From Artocarpus heterophyllus (taxonomy: Eukaryota > Streptophyta > Magnoliopsida > Rosales > Moraceae), in the NCBI GenBank assembly GCA_025403435.1, contig CM046330.1:20668239-20732238 (forward strand): DNA of 64,000 nucleotides, given 5' to 3'. Below, one piece after another: positions 42,812 through 55,412 of the stretch. A program made the translations under genes and the position numbers. The notes under the pieces are model-generated. The model had not been told where the DNA came from. It ran no database searches and saw nothing but the letters and a program-made list of their open reading frames with translations. Numbering within the stretch: position 1 is the stretch's first letter; every line of letters begins with the position of its first letter.

Positions 42812-45601
42812 GGTATTGGGTTGCTTCCAAGAACCGCTCTGATTTTCATAAAACCATATTAGATGGCGCCGGTAGAGATAAAAGAGTTGAGAAAGCAACT
42901 TCAAGAGCTTGCTGAGAAGGGGTATATTCGAAATAGCACATCACCGTGAGGTCACCAGTTTTGTTTGCTAAGAAACATGATGGAACCCTTATGTAATGTA
43001 TTGATTACTAGCAACTAAATAGGTTACTGTGAAGAATAAGTATCCACTACCTAGGATCGATAAGTTATTTGACCAACTAGGAGGTTCCCACTACTTTTCA
43101 AAGATAGATTTGCATTCGGGATACCACCAGCTCAAGATTAAAGAAAAAGACATTCCCAAGACAGCCTTTAGGACCCGGTATGGATTTTTTGAGTTTCTAG
43201 TGATGCCATTTGGGTTGACAAATGCTTTAGCAGCTTTCATGGACCTAATGAATAGGATATTCAGGCCTTACTTGGACCAGTTTGTGATCGTGTTTATTGA
43301 TGACATCCTAATATACTCTAAGACCTGGGAAGAGCATGAGCAACATCTCAAGATTGTGCTTCAGACTCTGTGGGAGCATCAATTATATGCCAAGAAGGAG
43401 AAGTGTGAATTTTGGTTGACTAAGGTCAAGTTTTTGGGACACATCATCTCCAAGCAAGGTATCTCAATGGACCCTTCCAAGGTAGAGGCCATAGTGGAGT
43501 AGGAACGACCAAGGAATGTGGCAGAGATTCATAGTTTCTTGGGACTCATAGGATACTATAGGAAATTTGTAAAGAATTTCTAGAAGATAGCGATTTTATT
43601 GACACAGTTGATCAGGAAGAATGTCAAATTTGAATGGGATGAACAATATAAGTTCACTTTCCAAGAGTTGAAGAATCGGTTGACCACTGGAATGGTGTTA
43701 ATTATCCCGAGTAGTGACAAACCATATGAAGTCTACATTGATGCCTCAGGACGTGGACTTGGATGTGTGTTGATGCAACATGGACGTGTTATGGCTTATG
43801 GGTCGCGACAACTAAGACCTCACGAGCGAAACCCCACACATGACTTAAAGCTCACAGTAGTGATCCATGCACTGAAGATTTGGAGATGTTACTTGTATGG
43901 GGCGACATTTCAGGTTTTCTCATACCACAAGAGTTTGAGGTATTTATTTATCTAGAGGGATCTAAACTTGAGGCAATGGAGATGGATAGAGTACATGGAA
44001 GACTATGATTTCGCACTATAGTCTCATCTAGGAAAGACTAACGTACTTGTCGATGCACCCAGCAGGAAGTCTTCAAGGATTCTCGCTTGCTTGGCACTTG
44101 AAGACTAGAAAAAAGATGCAACGATGAGTGAATACGGGCTACAGTACTATGAGGACTGCAATCGAGTTTTGGTGTATTATATGGAGTCGACCCTAGCTCT
44201 TATCTAGATGGTGAAGCAAAATCAATGACGAAACCAGCATCTACAGGGAAGATGGACGTGGATCCAAAATGAGAAGCAATTTGAAGAATGGAGATACATG
44301 TAGATGGGGTCATTATACTTTAGGGAACGTCTGGCAGTACCAACGATCGCAGAAGTGACAAAGGCCGTAATGGACGAAGCTCAAAAGTCTCGATTCATTA
44401 TTCATCTAGGGAGCATGAAGATGTATTGCGATATGAAAAGGCAATATTGGTGGAGAGGCATGAAAAGGGATGTTCTGGAGTACATTGCCAAGTATGTGAC
44501 TTGTCTTCAAGTGAAGGCTGAGCACTAAAAACCAACAGGATAGCTTTAACCGTGCCCTATTCCAAGTTGAAAATAGAAGCATGTCATGATGCATTTTCTC
44601 TTTGGTTTGCCAAGGACGGAGCAAAGGCATGATGTAATTTGGATCGTGTTTGATAGGTTAACGAAATCAGTGCATTTCATACCTCTCAGGTCAACATGTT
44701 CGAGGAGAGTTCTCGGGGAGCTATATCTATAGAATATAGTGAGGTTGCATGGAGTTCCTTTATCCATCACTTTCGATAGAGACATTCTATTTAACGCTAA
44801 GTATTGGAGGAGTTTCTAGGAAGCTTTGGGCACGAATTAAATTTTAGTACAGCTTTCCATCCCTAGATCGACGAGCAATCTGAGCAAGTCATTTAGGTTT
44901 TGGAAGACATGGTACGTGGCCGTGTATTAGACTTGGCAGGAATTGGAAGAAACATCTACATCTGGCAGAGTTTGCGTACAACAACAGTTATCAAGCACTT
45001 TATGGAAAACTGTGTCGATTGCCAGTGTGTTGGTCAGAACCAAAAGACAAGATCATCATTGGACCCAACGAAATCCGTGAAAGTAATGGGAAGGTCACTG
45101 TGATTCGTGATCGATTGAAAGCGGCTTAGAGTAGACAAAAAAGCTACACTGATAGGAGACACCGACCTTTGGAATTTGGAGTAGGAGATTTCATTCTCTT
45201 GAAAGTCTTGCCACGTAAAGGTATTACACGTTTTAGTGTAAGTGAGAAACTTGCACCAAGATATGTCAGACCGTTCAAGATTACCTAACATATTGGTGTG
45301 GTCGCTTATCAACTAGATCTTCCTCCTGAACTCTCTCACGTTCATGATGTATTCTAGTGTCAATGCTTTGAAAATGTCTACCTGAACCGAGCAAGATTGT
45401 CTCATTCCATGATGTGCAGATTTAAGACGACATGACCTATGAGAAAGTACCAGTCCAGATTATCAATCAGAAGGCGATAAGTTTGCGACATCGTGACATA
45501 CCATTAGTAAAAGTCGTGTGTCAACATCACGGAGATGATGAAACACCTTGGGAGTTAGAATTGGTTATGCGAGAGTTATATCCGCATTTGTTTTGGTTCT
45601 G
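42812..45601 (+). pseudogene. Old Tekay/Del pol: RT, RNase H, integrase, chromodomain
   Basis: A heavily decayed forward copy. [22 protein letters not shown], then [10 protein letters not shown] and [14 protein letters not shown] (43029-43502). RNase H from 43600 ([17 protein letters not shown]). Integrase zinc finger region at 44304-44528 (WWRGMKRDVLEYIAK...C..C), core remnants from 44640 (IVFDRLTKSVHFIPL, VRLHGVPLSIT, FDRDILFN). Chromodomain-like end at 45439-45601 (LRHRDIPLVKVVCQHHGDDE, then TPWELELVMRELYPHLF), with a TGA at 45599. Numerous stops and shifts. The chromodomain tail and polypurine/LTR context place it in the Tekay clade of chromoviruses. It is the oldest visible layer at this site. 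Confidence 0.85.
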
Positions 45602-45649
45602 AAATAATTTGTAATTTTGAGGACAAAATTTCTTTTAGGGTTGGAGAGC
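45602..45649 (+). other. Polypurine tract region of the Tekay element
   Basis: GAGGACAAAATTTCTTTTAG then GGTTGGAGAGC directly before TGTAACACCCC. This is the standard Tekay 3' junction (GAGGACGAAATTT...), somewhat mutated. Confidence 0.8.
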
Positions 45650-45916
45650 TGTAACACCCCAAAATTAATTAAGTAAGATTAGTGTGTGAAATGGTGAATT
45701 AGTGTGCCATGATGTAATTTGAACCTAATTTAACTATTTTGTGATATTTTGAAATCAATGTTACTTTTAATAAATTTAATCACTCTTAATTATTTTCATT
45801 GGTTATTTTGAATTTTAAAACAAAATAATTTATCAAATGCCCGATATATCCTTAGTTGATAACCATGTGCTGAGGACATGGTTTTACCTGAGGAAAACCA
45901 CCCTTTCCTTCTCTAT

Positions 45917-46026
45917 TTAACCCCTTTCTCTCTCTCTTTTTCTCACTCACTCTCTCACACACACTCTCTCAGACTCTTTTCCTCTCTCTCTCTCACTGCC
46001 TCTCTTTCTCTCTTTCCCTCTCTCAA
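45917..46026 (+). repeat. CT-rich microsatellite tract
   Basis: About 110 bases of almost pure C/T (CTCTCTCT, CTCACTCACT, CACACACTCTCTC) just downstream of the LTR's TATA-like box, the likely start of the transcribed leader. Confidence 0.9.
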
Positions 46027-46515
46027 TTTTTGATTCAAAAGTAAAGCTCAAGCTTCGATTCTCAGCTGATTGGAAGCTTGGGAATACGTTTGAACAATCA
46101 TCACTTGAATTCAAGCTCAAATTCAAGGTTAGTTTGTTTATTTTTCAAATTTCAAACTTTTGTCTCAACTTTTTAATTTTCTGTGTATTTTGAAATTGAG
46201 CTTATTTAAGCTTAAGAAACCCTTAATCTAAGTTTGTGGAACCTATATTATCAAGAATCTACTCTAGATCAAACAAAAACCAAGTTAAATCAAGTTTTTT
46301 TCTCCATTTTTGGATTTCTTTAAAAATTTCTATGAAAATCTTGTTTAAAAATGTTTAAATGTGTTCTAGTATGTTTATCTATCATTTATGAACGTTTGTA
46401 TGCTCTTGGAACTGAGAAAACAGGTTGGAAATGAGATTTCGAGCTTGGGTAGGTCGAGACTCAAAATCTAAAAATTTTTAGATTTTTCCAGTTCTGTAGG
46501 CTAATCTTGAGCAAC

Positions 46516-46670
46516 GGCAGGTCAGACTTATGAGTTTGGCATGCCAGATTCATATCATTGGTAGGGCGAACCTAGGAACAGTTTGGTAGGCTGGTTCTAT
46601 ACGGCCGGTAGGCCAAACTATGTTGTTCTGCATGCCCAACTAAAAAGTTCGACAGGCCAACCGGGTTTCA
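46516..46670. repeat. Cluster of degenerate GC-rich ~21-bp words
   Basis: ACGGCAGGTCAGAC, TTTGGCATGCCAGA, GGTAGGGCGAACC, TTGGTAGGCTGGTTC, CGGCCGGTAGGCCAAAC, CTGCATGCCCAAC and TTCGACAGGCCAACC follow one another, roughly 20-26 bases apart. Compare the cleaner units at 34450 and 49805. Confidence 0.7.
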
Positions 46671-47764
46671 AGAAAAATGACCGTTTTTCACCCGTTTTTA
46701 CTGTTTTAAACATATATAAAGACTTTAACCTTATAGTATGATTTTGTGAACTTTAATGGCACACTAAGACACCATGAGGTAGGTTAGTAGTGTAGAATAT
46801 CCTAAGCTAGATATTGATGAACTTAGTTTACGTTTAAGATTGTTCGTGGTTTTGTGGAGCTAACGTATAACGGGTTGGGACTATGGTGTTAAGCATCAGT
46901 GCAGGACATCGAGGTAGGACTGTTACCCCTTCTTTGGTAGCCAGGTTTTTAAATGATTTTGGCCTCAAAGTGTATTCTTCCAAAATGTTTTCAATGTATG
47001 ACTGAAAGGGATTTTTGACAATCGTTTTCATAAACTGTTGAATGTCATAATGAACCGCATAATGAATGTAAATAAACTCACTTGGTAAATGAGATATGAA
47101 TAATGATTCATACATTAGGGTATGATGCCACATTCAAAGATCGGGTCGTGTAGAGAATGACCTTGGGGGCAGGTCCTGAAACCCAGCTAGGCCACTACGG
47201 TACTGTTTTTGGTAAGAATGATTTAATTGAATTTATTTATTTAATTATGTTTTCTAAACATTTTATGAATGATAAATTTTATATTCAAATTAAATGATTT
47301 TCAAACTTAGTCCTACTGAGCCTTTCGCTCGTGTTTTTCTTGTTTTTAAACCCTTTTCCCCTAGGTGGAATTCAGCTTAGGATTGATCGGGAGTCCACCA
47401 ATCGGACTCATGAGCAGTAGAAGAATTTTGAGTAGGTTACTTACGTATTCTGTTCAAGGCACGTAATATTTTAATTTTCCTTTTCTTACATTGGACTGTG
47501 GTTGTAAACTATAATTATTGTCGATACTATGGGTGTGTACAAATTGTGGGTCCTATGGGGCCCAACTCATATTCCCTTTTCTTTATTATTATATTTTATT
47601 TTATCTTATATGTTTTATTACTATGATAAATGTTCTTAAAAGGCTTTAAATTTACCACATTTTTCATAACTAACTAAATTCTTTAATCAGTGATTTTGAC
47701 TAAAATTTGATTTTATTAATTTAATTAATCTACCACGTCACCTCCTAGATTTCGGGACGTGACA

Positions 47765-48568
47765 ATTGCTTTGGGGAATTTAACTTTGTTTGAATTTGTG
47801 GCTGCATTTGGGAAGGATTTAGCCGAGTTGCCTATATAGCTTGTTGAGGAATCAAGCCATTTGTAGTTCTTATGGACTTTTTCCCAAGGTATATGACCAT
47901 GTATGGAATTTTGAGAACATTTCTAGGTTTATGACCTATGTGGCAAATTTAGGAATTTGAGGTAAATGACCTCTTTAAGAATTTGTAGACAACTTAATTT
48001 TGTTATTTTAGATAAGGCCAGAAATTCCAAAAGTTAATGACCTAAAAAGAATTTAGATTTGGGACGGCACTAAGCTCTTCGCTCAAGTTGCCTACGTTTC
48101 CTTTTAAAAGGAATCAAGTCATACGTAGTTTAGAATTTTATAATTCGGGACTTTTATGATTTTTTTTTATTATTTTGGAGGTAAATGAGCTCGTTGAGTT
48201 TTGGGGGCAATTTTTAATTTAATTTTGATTTGGTTGAATTTGAGGTGAAGGACCTCATTTTGGACTTTTGAGAATTTTTTCCCTCATTTGTTTTGAAAAT
48301 TGAACTGCACCTAACTTGTTAGGTTACCTACGTATCCTTTTATGGAATCAGATCAAATGTAGTTCATTATTGTGCTTTCTTGGTTTTATATAAAAGCCAT
48401 GAATAGGGACCAATGGTTAATAGTCACTCTTCTTGTGTGCTAGGCTTCAAATTTTGTTGATCACATGGTACAGAATTGTTTATACCCTGACCTTACATTT
48501 TATAAAGCATACCCTTATTCATCAACTTTATTGTGTATATGGCTTCTATCATTTTTTTTTTCAATTAA
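47765..48568. repeat. Degenerate tandem repeat, 3 monomers of ~240-260 bp
   Basis: A core resembling GTTGCCTACGTATCC followed by GGAATCAAGTCAAACGTAGTT occurs at about 47827, 48085 and 48322. Each is preceded by a TTGGGAAGG- or GGGACGGCAC-like stretch and followed by A/T-rich sequence with GGTAAATGACCTC-like words. No coding frame. It may be an old satellite-like array or a decayed repeat adjoining the Tekay LTR. Confidence 0.6.
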
Positions 48569-48573
48569 CACAA

Positions 48574-48903
48574 TGATATGAACCCACCTAACTCCACCCC
48601 AAAAGCTAGCTCGTGAGGGGAACCCATATATATAACACCCAAGACCACCCTCTCTAACCGATGTGGGACACATCATTCCCGACCCCTTTAGACTCACGTC
48701 CTCATGCCAACTTCATCGTTAACCCACACGAGCGACAGGGAACCTTTGTACATGCGCCCATCGACCAGTAGAGGTTCGGCTCTGATACTATATGATATGA
48801 ACCCACCTAACTCCACCCCAAAAGCTAGCTCGTGAGGGGAGGATTGTGAACCCATATATATAACACCCAAGACCACCCTCTCTAATCGATGTGGGACACA
48901 TCA
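48574..48903 (-). mobile_element. Complete TRIM element (330 bp, reverse)
   Basis: The duplication CACAA is at 48569-48573 and 48904-48908. The left LTR 48574-48675 is missing nine bases next to GAGGGG; the right LTR 48793-48903 is full (111 bp). The interior has the primer site (complement TATAGTATCAGAGCC, one change) and polypurine AAAGGGGTCGGGAA. No coding capacity. Confidence 0.95.
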
Positions 48904-48908
48904 CACAA

Positions 48909-49290
48909 TAGGGATCTTCTTGAGATTCGATAAATTAGCATCTCATTTAGAGTTCAAAAGTTGCAACTTTATATTTGGAGAGAGCTTTAAAAATGTTACA
49001 TCCTCATTTTTAATGAGATTCAATAAATTTGCAATCTCATTTATTTAGAGTTCTTAAACTTGCAACTCTATTCTTTTATAAGGTATTTGGCATGATAGCT
49101 AGAGTCATTGGTTAGAACTGTAAACACTGTAACATGTAAGAGCTTTATACTATGGTAATTTTTTTGCTTTTACTATAGCATGTAAGAGCTTTACACTATT
49201 CCTAATTGAAAAGTTGGTTAAAACTAACTACTGTCAAATAAGCTATCAGAGGTTTATAAAACTTACAATCCCATTTTTATGAGATTCTAT
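48909..49290. other. A/T-rich DNA with diverged short repeats
   Basis: Two related segments (about 48916-48972 and 49010-49072: GAGATTC(G/A)ATAAAT...ATCTCATTT...AGAGTTC...TTGCAACT) and two copies of CATGTAAGAGCTTTA (about 49134 and 49180). No gene is seen. The reverse Copia element is inserted at 49291, after TCTAT. Confidence 0.5.
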
Positions 49291-51286
49291 TGTTGGAAAA
49301 AACTGTGCGCAGCGAAATTTTAAAATTTTTCATCAGAGTAATTTCCAAAACACCAGTTTGATATGCTATATGTATAAATTAGAAAGATCTTACTAACCTT
49401 TGTATGAAGAACCTCCGCAACCTATGAAGAGAAGTAACGTTCCAGAAGAGCCTCAACGAACTAGTCTTCTTTGCTATTCTCTATCCACAACCGGAGTGAG
49501 TGTGGGCTCACACGTACAGCTCTTCCACCGGTGACTCTCCTTCCAACCAATAGAGAGAACCCAAAGCTAATGTTCGTGATTTGTGAACAAAAGCTCTCAG
49601 GGAGTTTTCAGATGCTTACTAGAAGAGTATCACTCTTAATCTCTCGACTGATCTAAGTAAATCATGAGACACACTCCCTTTATATAGCTATTGGTCCTGG
49701 GGTCAGTCTTCATCAGATTAGGTCTCAAAAACTCAAAAAAGAATCAAGTTCGGATCAATATCTGATAAGATCCACGTGAAAACGTGTAATCCTATCTCTC
49801 GTTGATCAACAGGCCCATCGGCCGAACACGTCATTCGGCAGGCCGAACTCCCGAGAAAAAATCTCCGTGAATCTTTTATTTTCCACCCGAGATTCTATAG
49901 GATAAGGTCTTAGTTTTGATTCAAATAACCCAATAGAGAAGTTATCTGATCAAAACAAACTTTATCAAGATAATCTCTAAGAAAATAAATCAATTCACAA
50001 TAATTCTACAAGTTTATCTTGATCTAATTTATCCAAAATTAAATCAACCGATAAACAGATAAGAATTATCTGATCCCAATAATTCAACAAGTTTATCTTA
50101 AATTAATTTTATTACAAAATTAATTCAACCGATAAACAGACATGAATTATTTAATTCTTTCAAATTTTAAACCAATCTGATAAATCCGACATAAGTCACC
50201 AATTATTGAAAAAGCACGCCGTGTCGTTACAGGATTTTGTGAGCTAGCAAAGGGGACCAAAATGGACCTACAAAGTTCAAGCTCATGATAATTATGAAAC
50301 CCAATATCCCAGATATATATTTCACAATTATCAACTCCAACGCTACTCCATTAAAAGCTTGGAGCTGCACTCTCAAACTTTTTAGAATTACGAAGCTCGT
50401 GTAGCTAAGTCTCCATGACATATCATAGTGTATCGTATCCCCATATGATAATCCATAATCGGCTTAAGGACAAGTTCTGTTTTACATTCCTGATTATTTT
50501 TATCTTACATTCTATTGTCTCACCATTAGAAAACTTACCATCCAAAGATAGTATACCATTCGGTTACACCTATGTATCCAAATGGTTGAGTGCTCCAGTT
50601 TTTCAATTACAGGACAACGCATATAAGAGGATATCATTACTCCTAAAGAGGAGCTATGGATTCCATATCTATGAATAACAAGTCTACGCTATCAAGAGTC
50701 ATGCCTCCAACGTACTGGCATGCATGCCACTATTGAGATGTGGGAGTCACCCATTTGTACATCAAAAGACACAAGTCGAGACAACAGGCCCACTATTCAT
50801 CTCAGGATTAAGATACAATACAAATGACTATCTAAAGTGAATCGATTTGTCGAGACAGAATTATTAATCCAAATCAATTCACTTTATGTCCCGATCCAAC
50901 TCATCGTCACCTATGACAACGCGCCAATGTTTCTATTCACGGAGTCCAACTCCGATTGTCAAGACAAACCATCTCCCAAAAGGGATATAGACAACATAAC
51001 AATCTTTACATGAATAAAGCGCCCAAATTTATTCCCTCGATTGCGGATCATATGTTTTAGACCGTCACCTTAAGAATCGTGTCTTCCGCATAATCAGCCC
51101 ATCATATGCCCAATTCTTAAGGTTTAGACCGACAATCTCAGACTACTGTTTGCTTATCATACATTCAACAAATATGAACGTAAAGAGGACAAGATTTGGT
51201 ATATATAAATGAATAAATTCTTTATTGATAAAAATGTCTCCAAAAACATATTATATTTTTACTCCTTAGGGTATACATGTCTAACA
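49291..51286 (-). mobile_element. Angela-type Copia 3' LTR (1996 bp, reverse)
   Basis: TGTTGGAAAAA at 49291 to ATGTCTAACA at 51286. It aligns along its length with the split solo LTR at 13587/33513. TATA box on the reverse strand at about 49677-49687. The GC-rich repeats at 49805-49850 match those at 34450 but with fewer units. The TATGCCCTA word near the LTR start resembles the Angela/BARE LTR start. Confidence 0.9.
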
Positions 51287-51300
51287 ATCTCCCACTTGCA
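51287..51300 (-). other. Copia polypurine tract
   Basis: The complement reads TGCAAGTGGGAGAT immediately before the LTR and directly after the pol stop. Confidence 0.85.
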
Positions 51301-52367
51301 CTAAGTGAGTAAATACAGCAAATTTCGCATCCTCATAGCTTGCACATGCCTCTCGAAGACTCTCCCAGTAAGTGTTTTCGTAAATGGATCAGCTAAATTG
51401 TCCTCTGACGCGATCTCGCTCACCGTGACATGCTCGCCCTCAACGAAGTCCTTTATCACATGATACTTTCGATCAATATGCTTACTCTTCTTGTGAAATC
51501 TTGGTTCCTTAGCATTAGCTACCGCCGCACTGTTATCACAGTACAGTGATACCGCTTTATCCATACCAGGAACTACCTCAAGATCCCCAAGGAACTTGCG
51601 GAGCCATACTGCTTCTTTCGAAGCATCACTAGCCGCCACATACCCGGCCTCCATCATTGAATCTGAAGTGCAATCTTGCTTCACACTTCTCCAACTGATG
51701 GCACCACTGCCCAGAGTAAACACAAACCCTGAAGTCGATTTCCTAGAATCCAGACAAGATTGAAAATCTGAGTCAGTGTATCCTAGAGGAGTCAAGTCCT
51801 CACCCGAATACACAAGCATATACCCTCGAGTCCTTCTTAGGTACTTAAAAATATGCTTTACTGCAACCCAATGGTTCGGTCCTGGATCCGCCTGAAATCG
51901 ACTTACAATCCCGACTGTATAGCTAATATCCGGTCGTGTGCAAAGCATAGCATACATGAGACTACCCACTGCCGAAGCATAAGGCACCTTCTTCATGTAT
52001 TCTCTTTCTTCATAAGACTTTGGAGAGTCTTTCTTAGAAAGAGTAATTCCAGACCTAGATGGTTGCCCACCTTTCTTAGAATCATGCATTGCAAACCTCC
52101 TGAGAATTTTATCTATGTAGCCGGCTTGTGACAAAGCTATCATTTTATTCTTCCTATCCCGAAAGATCTGGATACCGAGAACAAAATTAGCCTCACCCAA
52201 GTCCTTCATGTCAAACTGCTTGGCCAACCATAATTTGACCTTTGACAACGCCCCAACATCATTGCCAATTAGCAGAATGTCATCTACATAGAGCAGTAGA
52301 AAAACCACCTTCCCATCTTTAATGTGTTTGTAAACACATGGTTCATCCACATTTTATGAGAACCCAT
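51301..52367 (-). pseudogene. Angela-like Copia RT (C-half) and RNase H
   Basis: Reverse frame from the TRIM/D insertion to the TAG at 51301. It holds the RT catalytic motif LLYVDDILLIGND, KQFDMKDLGEANFVLGIQI, MYAMLCTRPDISY, then RNase H (SMMEAGYVAASDASKEAVWLRKF, LYCDNSAAVANAKEP, HKKSKHIDRKYH, NLADPFTK). Near the 5' edge the codon after FS is TAA, where a CAA (Gln) is expected before NVDEP, so one nonsense mutation is present in addition to the insertion. It continues at 62539 across the CCCAT duplication. Otherwise well preserved. Confidence 0.9.
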
Positions 52368-52990
52368 TGATATGAACCCACCTAACTCCACCCCAAAAGC
52401 TAGCTCATGAGGGGAGGATTGTAAACCCATATATATAACACCCAAGACCACCCTCTCTAACCGATGTGGGACACATCATGTGGGACACATCATTCCCGAC
52501 CCCTTTAGACTGCACGTCCTCGTGCCAACTCCGTCGTTAACCCACACGAGCGGCAGGGAACCTTTGTACATGCGCCCATCGACCCGACCCCTTTAGACTG
52601 CACATCCTCGTGCCAACTCCGTCGTTAACCCACACGAGCGGCAGGGAACCTTTGTACATGCGCATGAACCCACCTAACTCCACCCCAAAAGCTAGCTCAT
52701 GAGGGGAGGATTGTAAACTCATATATATAACACCCAAGACCACCCTCTCTAACCGATGTGGGACACATCATGTGGGACACATCATTCCCGACCCCTTTAG
52801 ACTGCACGTCCTCGTGCCAACTCCGTCGTTAACCCACACGAGCGGCAGGGAACCTTTGTACATGCGCCCATCGACCCGACCCCTTTAGACTGCACGTCCT
52901 CGTGCCAACTCCGTCGTTAACCCACACGAGCGGCAGGGACCCTTTGTACATGGGCCCACCGACTAGCAGAGGTTCGGCTCTGATACCATA
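52368..52990 (-). repeat. Rearranged TRIM array (two LTRs, four partial interiors)
   Basis: Full LTR 52368-52478 plus extension to 52492; interior to about 52587; partial interior from CGACCCC to 52663; second LTR lacking its first bases 52664-52770 plus extension to 52784; interior; partial interior; then primer site (complement TATGGTATCAGAGCC) ending at 52990. The order repeats almost exactly, so a ~296-bp unit was duplicated. Confidence 0.8.
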
Positions 52991-53301
52991 TGATACGAAC
53001 CACGCCAAGAACTGACGCGACCCTAACCGAAGTTGGTTTCCAAGATCAACTTTCTAACCGGTTTTGGATGGAACCGCGACCCGATGCCCAACGAGAAGCA
53101 CGAACCTTGGTATGTGCGGACGCCACAATCAGCTATGGAGGGACTGATTGATAAGTCTTGGTAAGTGAGGACGCCACAATCAGCTATGGATGGACTGATT
53201 GATAAGTCGATGAACGCCACGGAAATTTCCGATAAGTTCGAATAGTTCGTTTAGGAACTAAAGAGAATTAAACCTCAAAATTATGTGTTATTACTTGTCT
53301 C
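52991..53301 (-). mobile_element. D-family LTR fragment
   Basis: Starts TGATACGAACC right after the TRIM primer site and matches the first ~310 bases of the D LTRs, with a few substitutions. It is joined to D gag at a shared CTCC. Confidence 0.85.
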
Positions 53302-53425
53302 CTCATAAGTTGATTCTCAATTTTAATAGCCATGTGCACCATGTCCTCCAACTCCACATAATGTTGTAACTCAACAGCATTGTGGATATCTCGGTTCAAA
53401 CCCGCCAAAAACCTTGCCATTGTAG
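53302..53425 (-). pseudogene. D gag fragment, left part
   Basis: Corresponds to 23468-23600 of the complete D element (gag core region ending at the AT-GTAG site). It is interrupted by element F with duplication TGTAG (53421-53425) and resumes at 61589. Confidence 0.85.
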
Positions 53426-55392
53426 TGTAACGCCCCTATATGGGGGTTAACAGTTTTTAATGAGATAAAATAAAAATAAATAATAAAAGTAAAACCTTAA
53501 AGATTAAAATTTGCCCGGGACTTAAATGAAAACTCTCAACTCAAAAATAAAAATATAAACGATAAATAAACCACAGTTTTAATGTAGCACCTTAAATTTA
53601 ATAATATAAACTGTTGTCATCATCATTTTAACCCTCAACACATTGTAATACAGTCACAGAAAGTAACAATTGATGCTTACATTATCATGAAGAACATTCT
53701 TTACAATTGAGCAGTCCCAATGTAATATAGTTACATCGCTTCCTCAACTATATTTCTCGTAGCCACCTCACACTTAGTGAGTCCTGAAAAGATATAAACA
53801 TAAGGGAATGAGCAACACTATGCTCAGTAGAGAAAGCCATTACTCACCTCTATCATTACCACATTAAAATCTGCATGGTTAGTAAGTTACATCATATTCC
53901 AGATTATGAGGTTTATTATGATCACATCTTATGGATACCGTAGTTAATCATTACCAAGTGTCATAATTACACATTTATACAAATATTACCAATCATCATT
54001 GTTCCTAGGTATCCATGTTAAATTGAGTATCACTCAACTCATCGAAACCCAAATGGGCGCACTTGATCACCCTATAAACATTCCAAGGGTGTTCCGGTGA
54101 GGGGACATCAAGCCCCGAGTCCTCACCAAATCAATTCCTGTACAGTGTGTTCTGGGACTTTCAACCCAAGGAAGCGTCATCACCTTCCCCCTATTTTACC
54201 TTTTAGGGTATTTATGCCCAAGGACGTAACCGTCGCCCTTTTCATGTCTCACAATTTCTCTATATTAAATCATTATTAATAGAGTTAATTTTCCTAACCA
54301 TGCTTCTCAATTTATAACATGTGTCAATTCATTATGTTCCTCGCCGTACAATACAAGACGAGTCCATGTCATAGTTTCATATGTGATACACATATAATAT
54401 CAGTTCAACATAGATATATATATATTGCAGCAAAACAATCAATTTTAATTCTATAAAAACCTCACAAAAGATGAGTAAGAGAATCCCTACCTTTCAAGCT
54501 TATCAACAATCTTTTAATCCTGGAATCAGTTAACGTTAGCTCCATACTCCCTTGATCCTAAGGCGTGCATAAGGACAATTAAAACTAAAGCACAATATAC
54601 AACTACATTCATAAAATTCATTTTAATTTAATCTTAGAATTTCAAGAAATAACCACTGCCCATAGAGGTATTACAAAGTTTAACAATATAAATTTTCTGT
54701 CTAGGGCATATACACTTAGACTTCATACATATGCTCCAAAATAGCAACAAACATATACTTAGGTTTAAGAACGCAAATTTGAATAATCCTTTAGTATAAA
54801 AGAAAATTTATAAATGAAAGACTAAATTTGTTCATAAGATTCTAACCTCGGATTATGGTTAGTTGGAAGCTTGAAATGGCTTCAAAACAGGTTCCTTTAG
54901 TTCGGTATGACTGAAATTCTTGCTCAAATGGAGGTGATGGTGGCTGATTTTTATGGCTGCCTTGAAGAAGTTCTCTAAGTATTTTGCTTCAGCAAAGAAA
55001 TGAGAAGAAGAGTGTGGGAACCGTGGAAGAGAAAGGAAGAAAAGATGAAGTCTTTGAAGAGAAGTGATAGAAACAATTATAGAGGAGACATTCTTCAGCA
55101 TGTCACGGAGGAAATAAAGAAAATGAGGGTCAAGAGTAGTTGCAAAAGATATCCTTATGTCTCATCTAAAGACTTTAACACACATAATGCCAATATGACA
55201 TTTTTGAGATTTATTAGAAGGTCTAAGGCTTTTTAGTAATCATACTAAATAAATATAGGAGAATTTTAGAAAATTTAAAAATAGATAAAAATAAATATTA
55301 TAAAATAAATTTAAATGAAGCAATTTTTTTTTTATACACTAAAAATTAATTTAATTACCTCAATACCCGTTAGAAGAATAACGGGTGTCACA
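53426..55392 (-). mobile_element. Element F 3' LTR
   Basis: TGTAACGCCCC to GGGTGTCACA. Small frames on both strands inside are identical in both LTRs and look non-coding. No GC-rich 21-bp words are present, unlike the other long LTRs here. Confidence 0.95.
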
Positions 55393-55412
55393 GCTCTACC
55401 CCCCTTAAAGAA
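55393..55412 (-). other. Element F polypurine tract
   Basis: The complement reads CTTTAAGGGGGGTAGAGC immediately before the LTR. Confidence 0.9.

Larger units (their letters stand above)
45650..47764 (+). mobile_element. Tekay 3' LTR (2115 bp)
   Basis: TGTAACACCCC at 45650 to TTTCGGGACGTGACA at 47764. TATA-like CTATTTAACC at about 45912, then a pyrimidine-rich leader (45917-46026). A cluster of seven or so degenerate CGGCAGGCCAAC-type words lies at 46516-46670. No matching 5' LTR is visible in the window, being upstream of the layers inserted left of 35657. Confidence 0.8.

Noticed and set aside
53300..53425. Gag fragment left of element F as a separate insertion
   Set aside because: It joins the fragment at 61589 exactly at the TGTAG duplication, so it is one gag split by F.
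54859..55236. Overlapping 78- and 80-codon frames inside the F LTR (and its copy at 61055-61432)
   Set aside because: They overlap on opposite strands, have no motif, and are conserved only because the LTRs are nearly identical.
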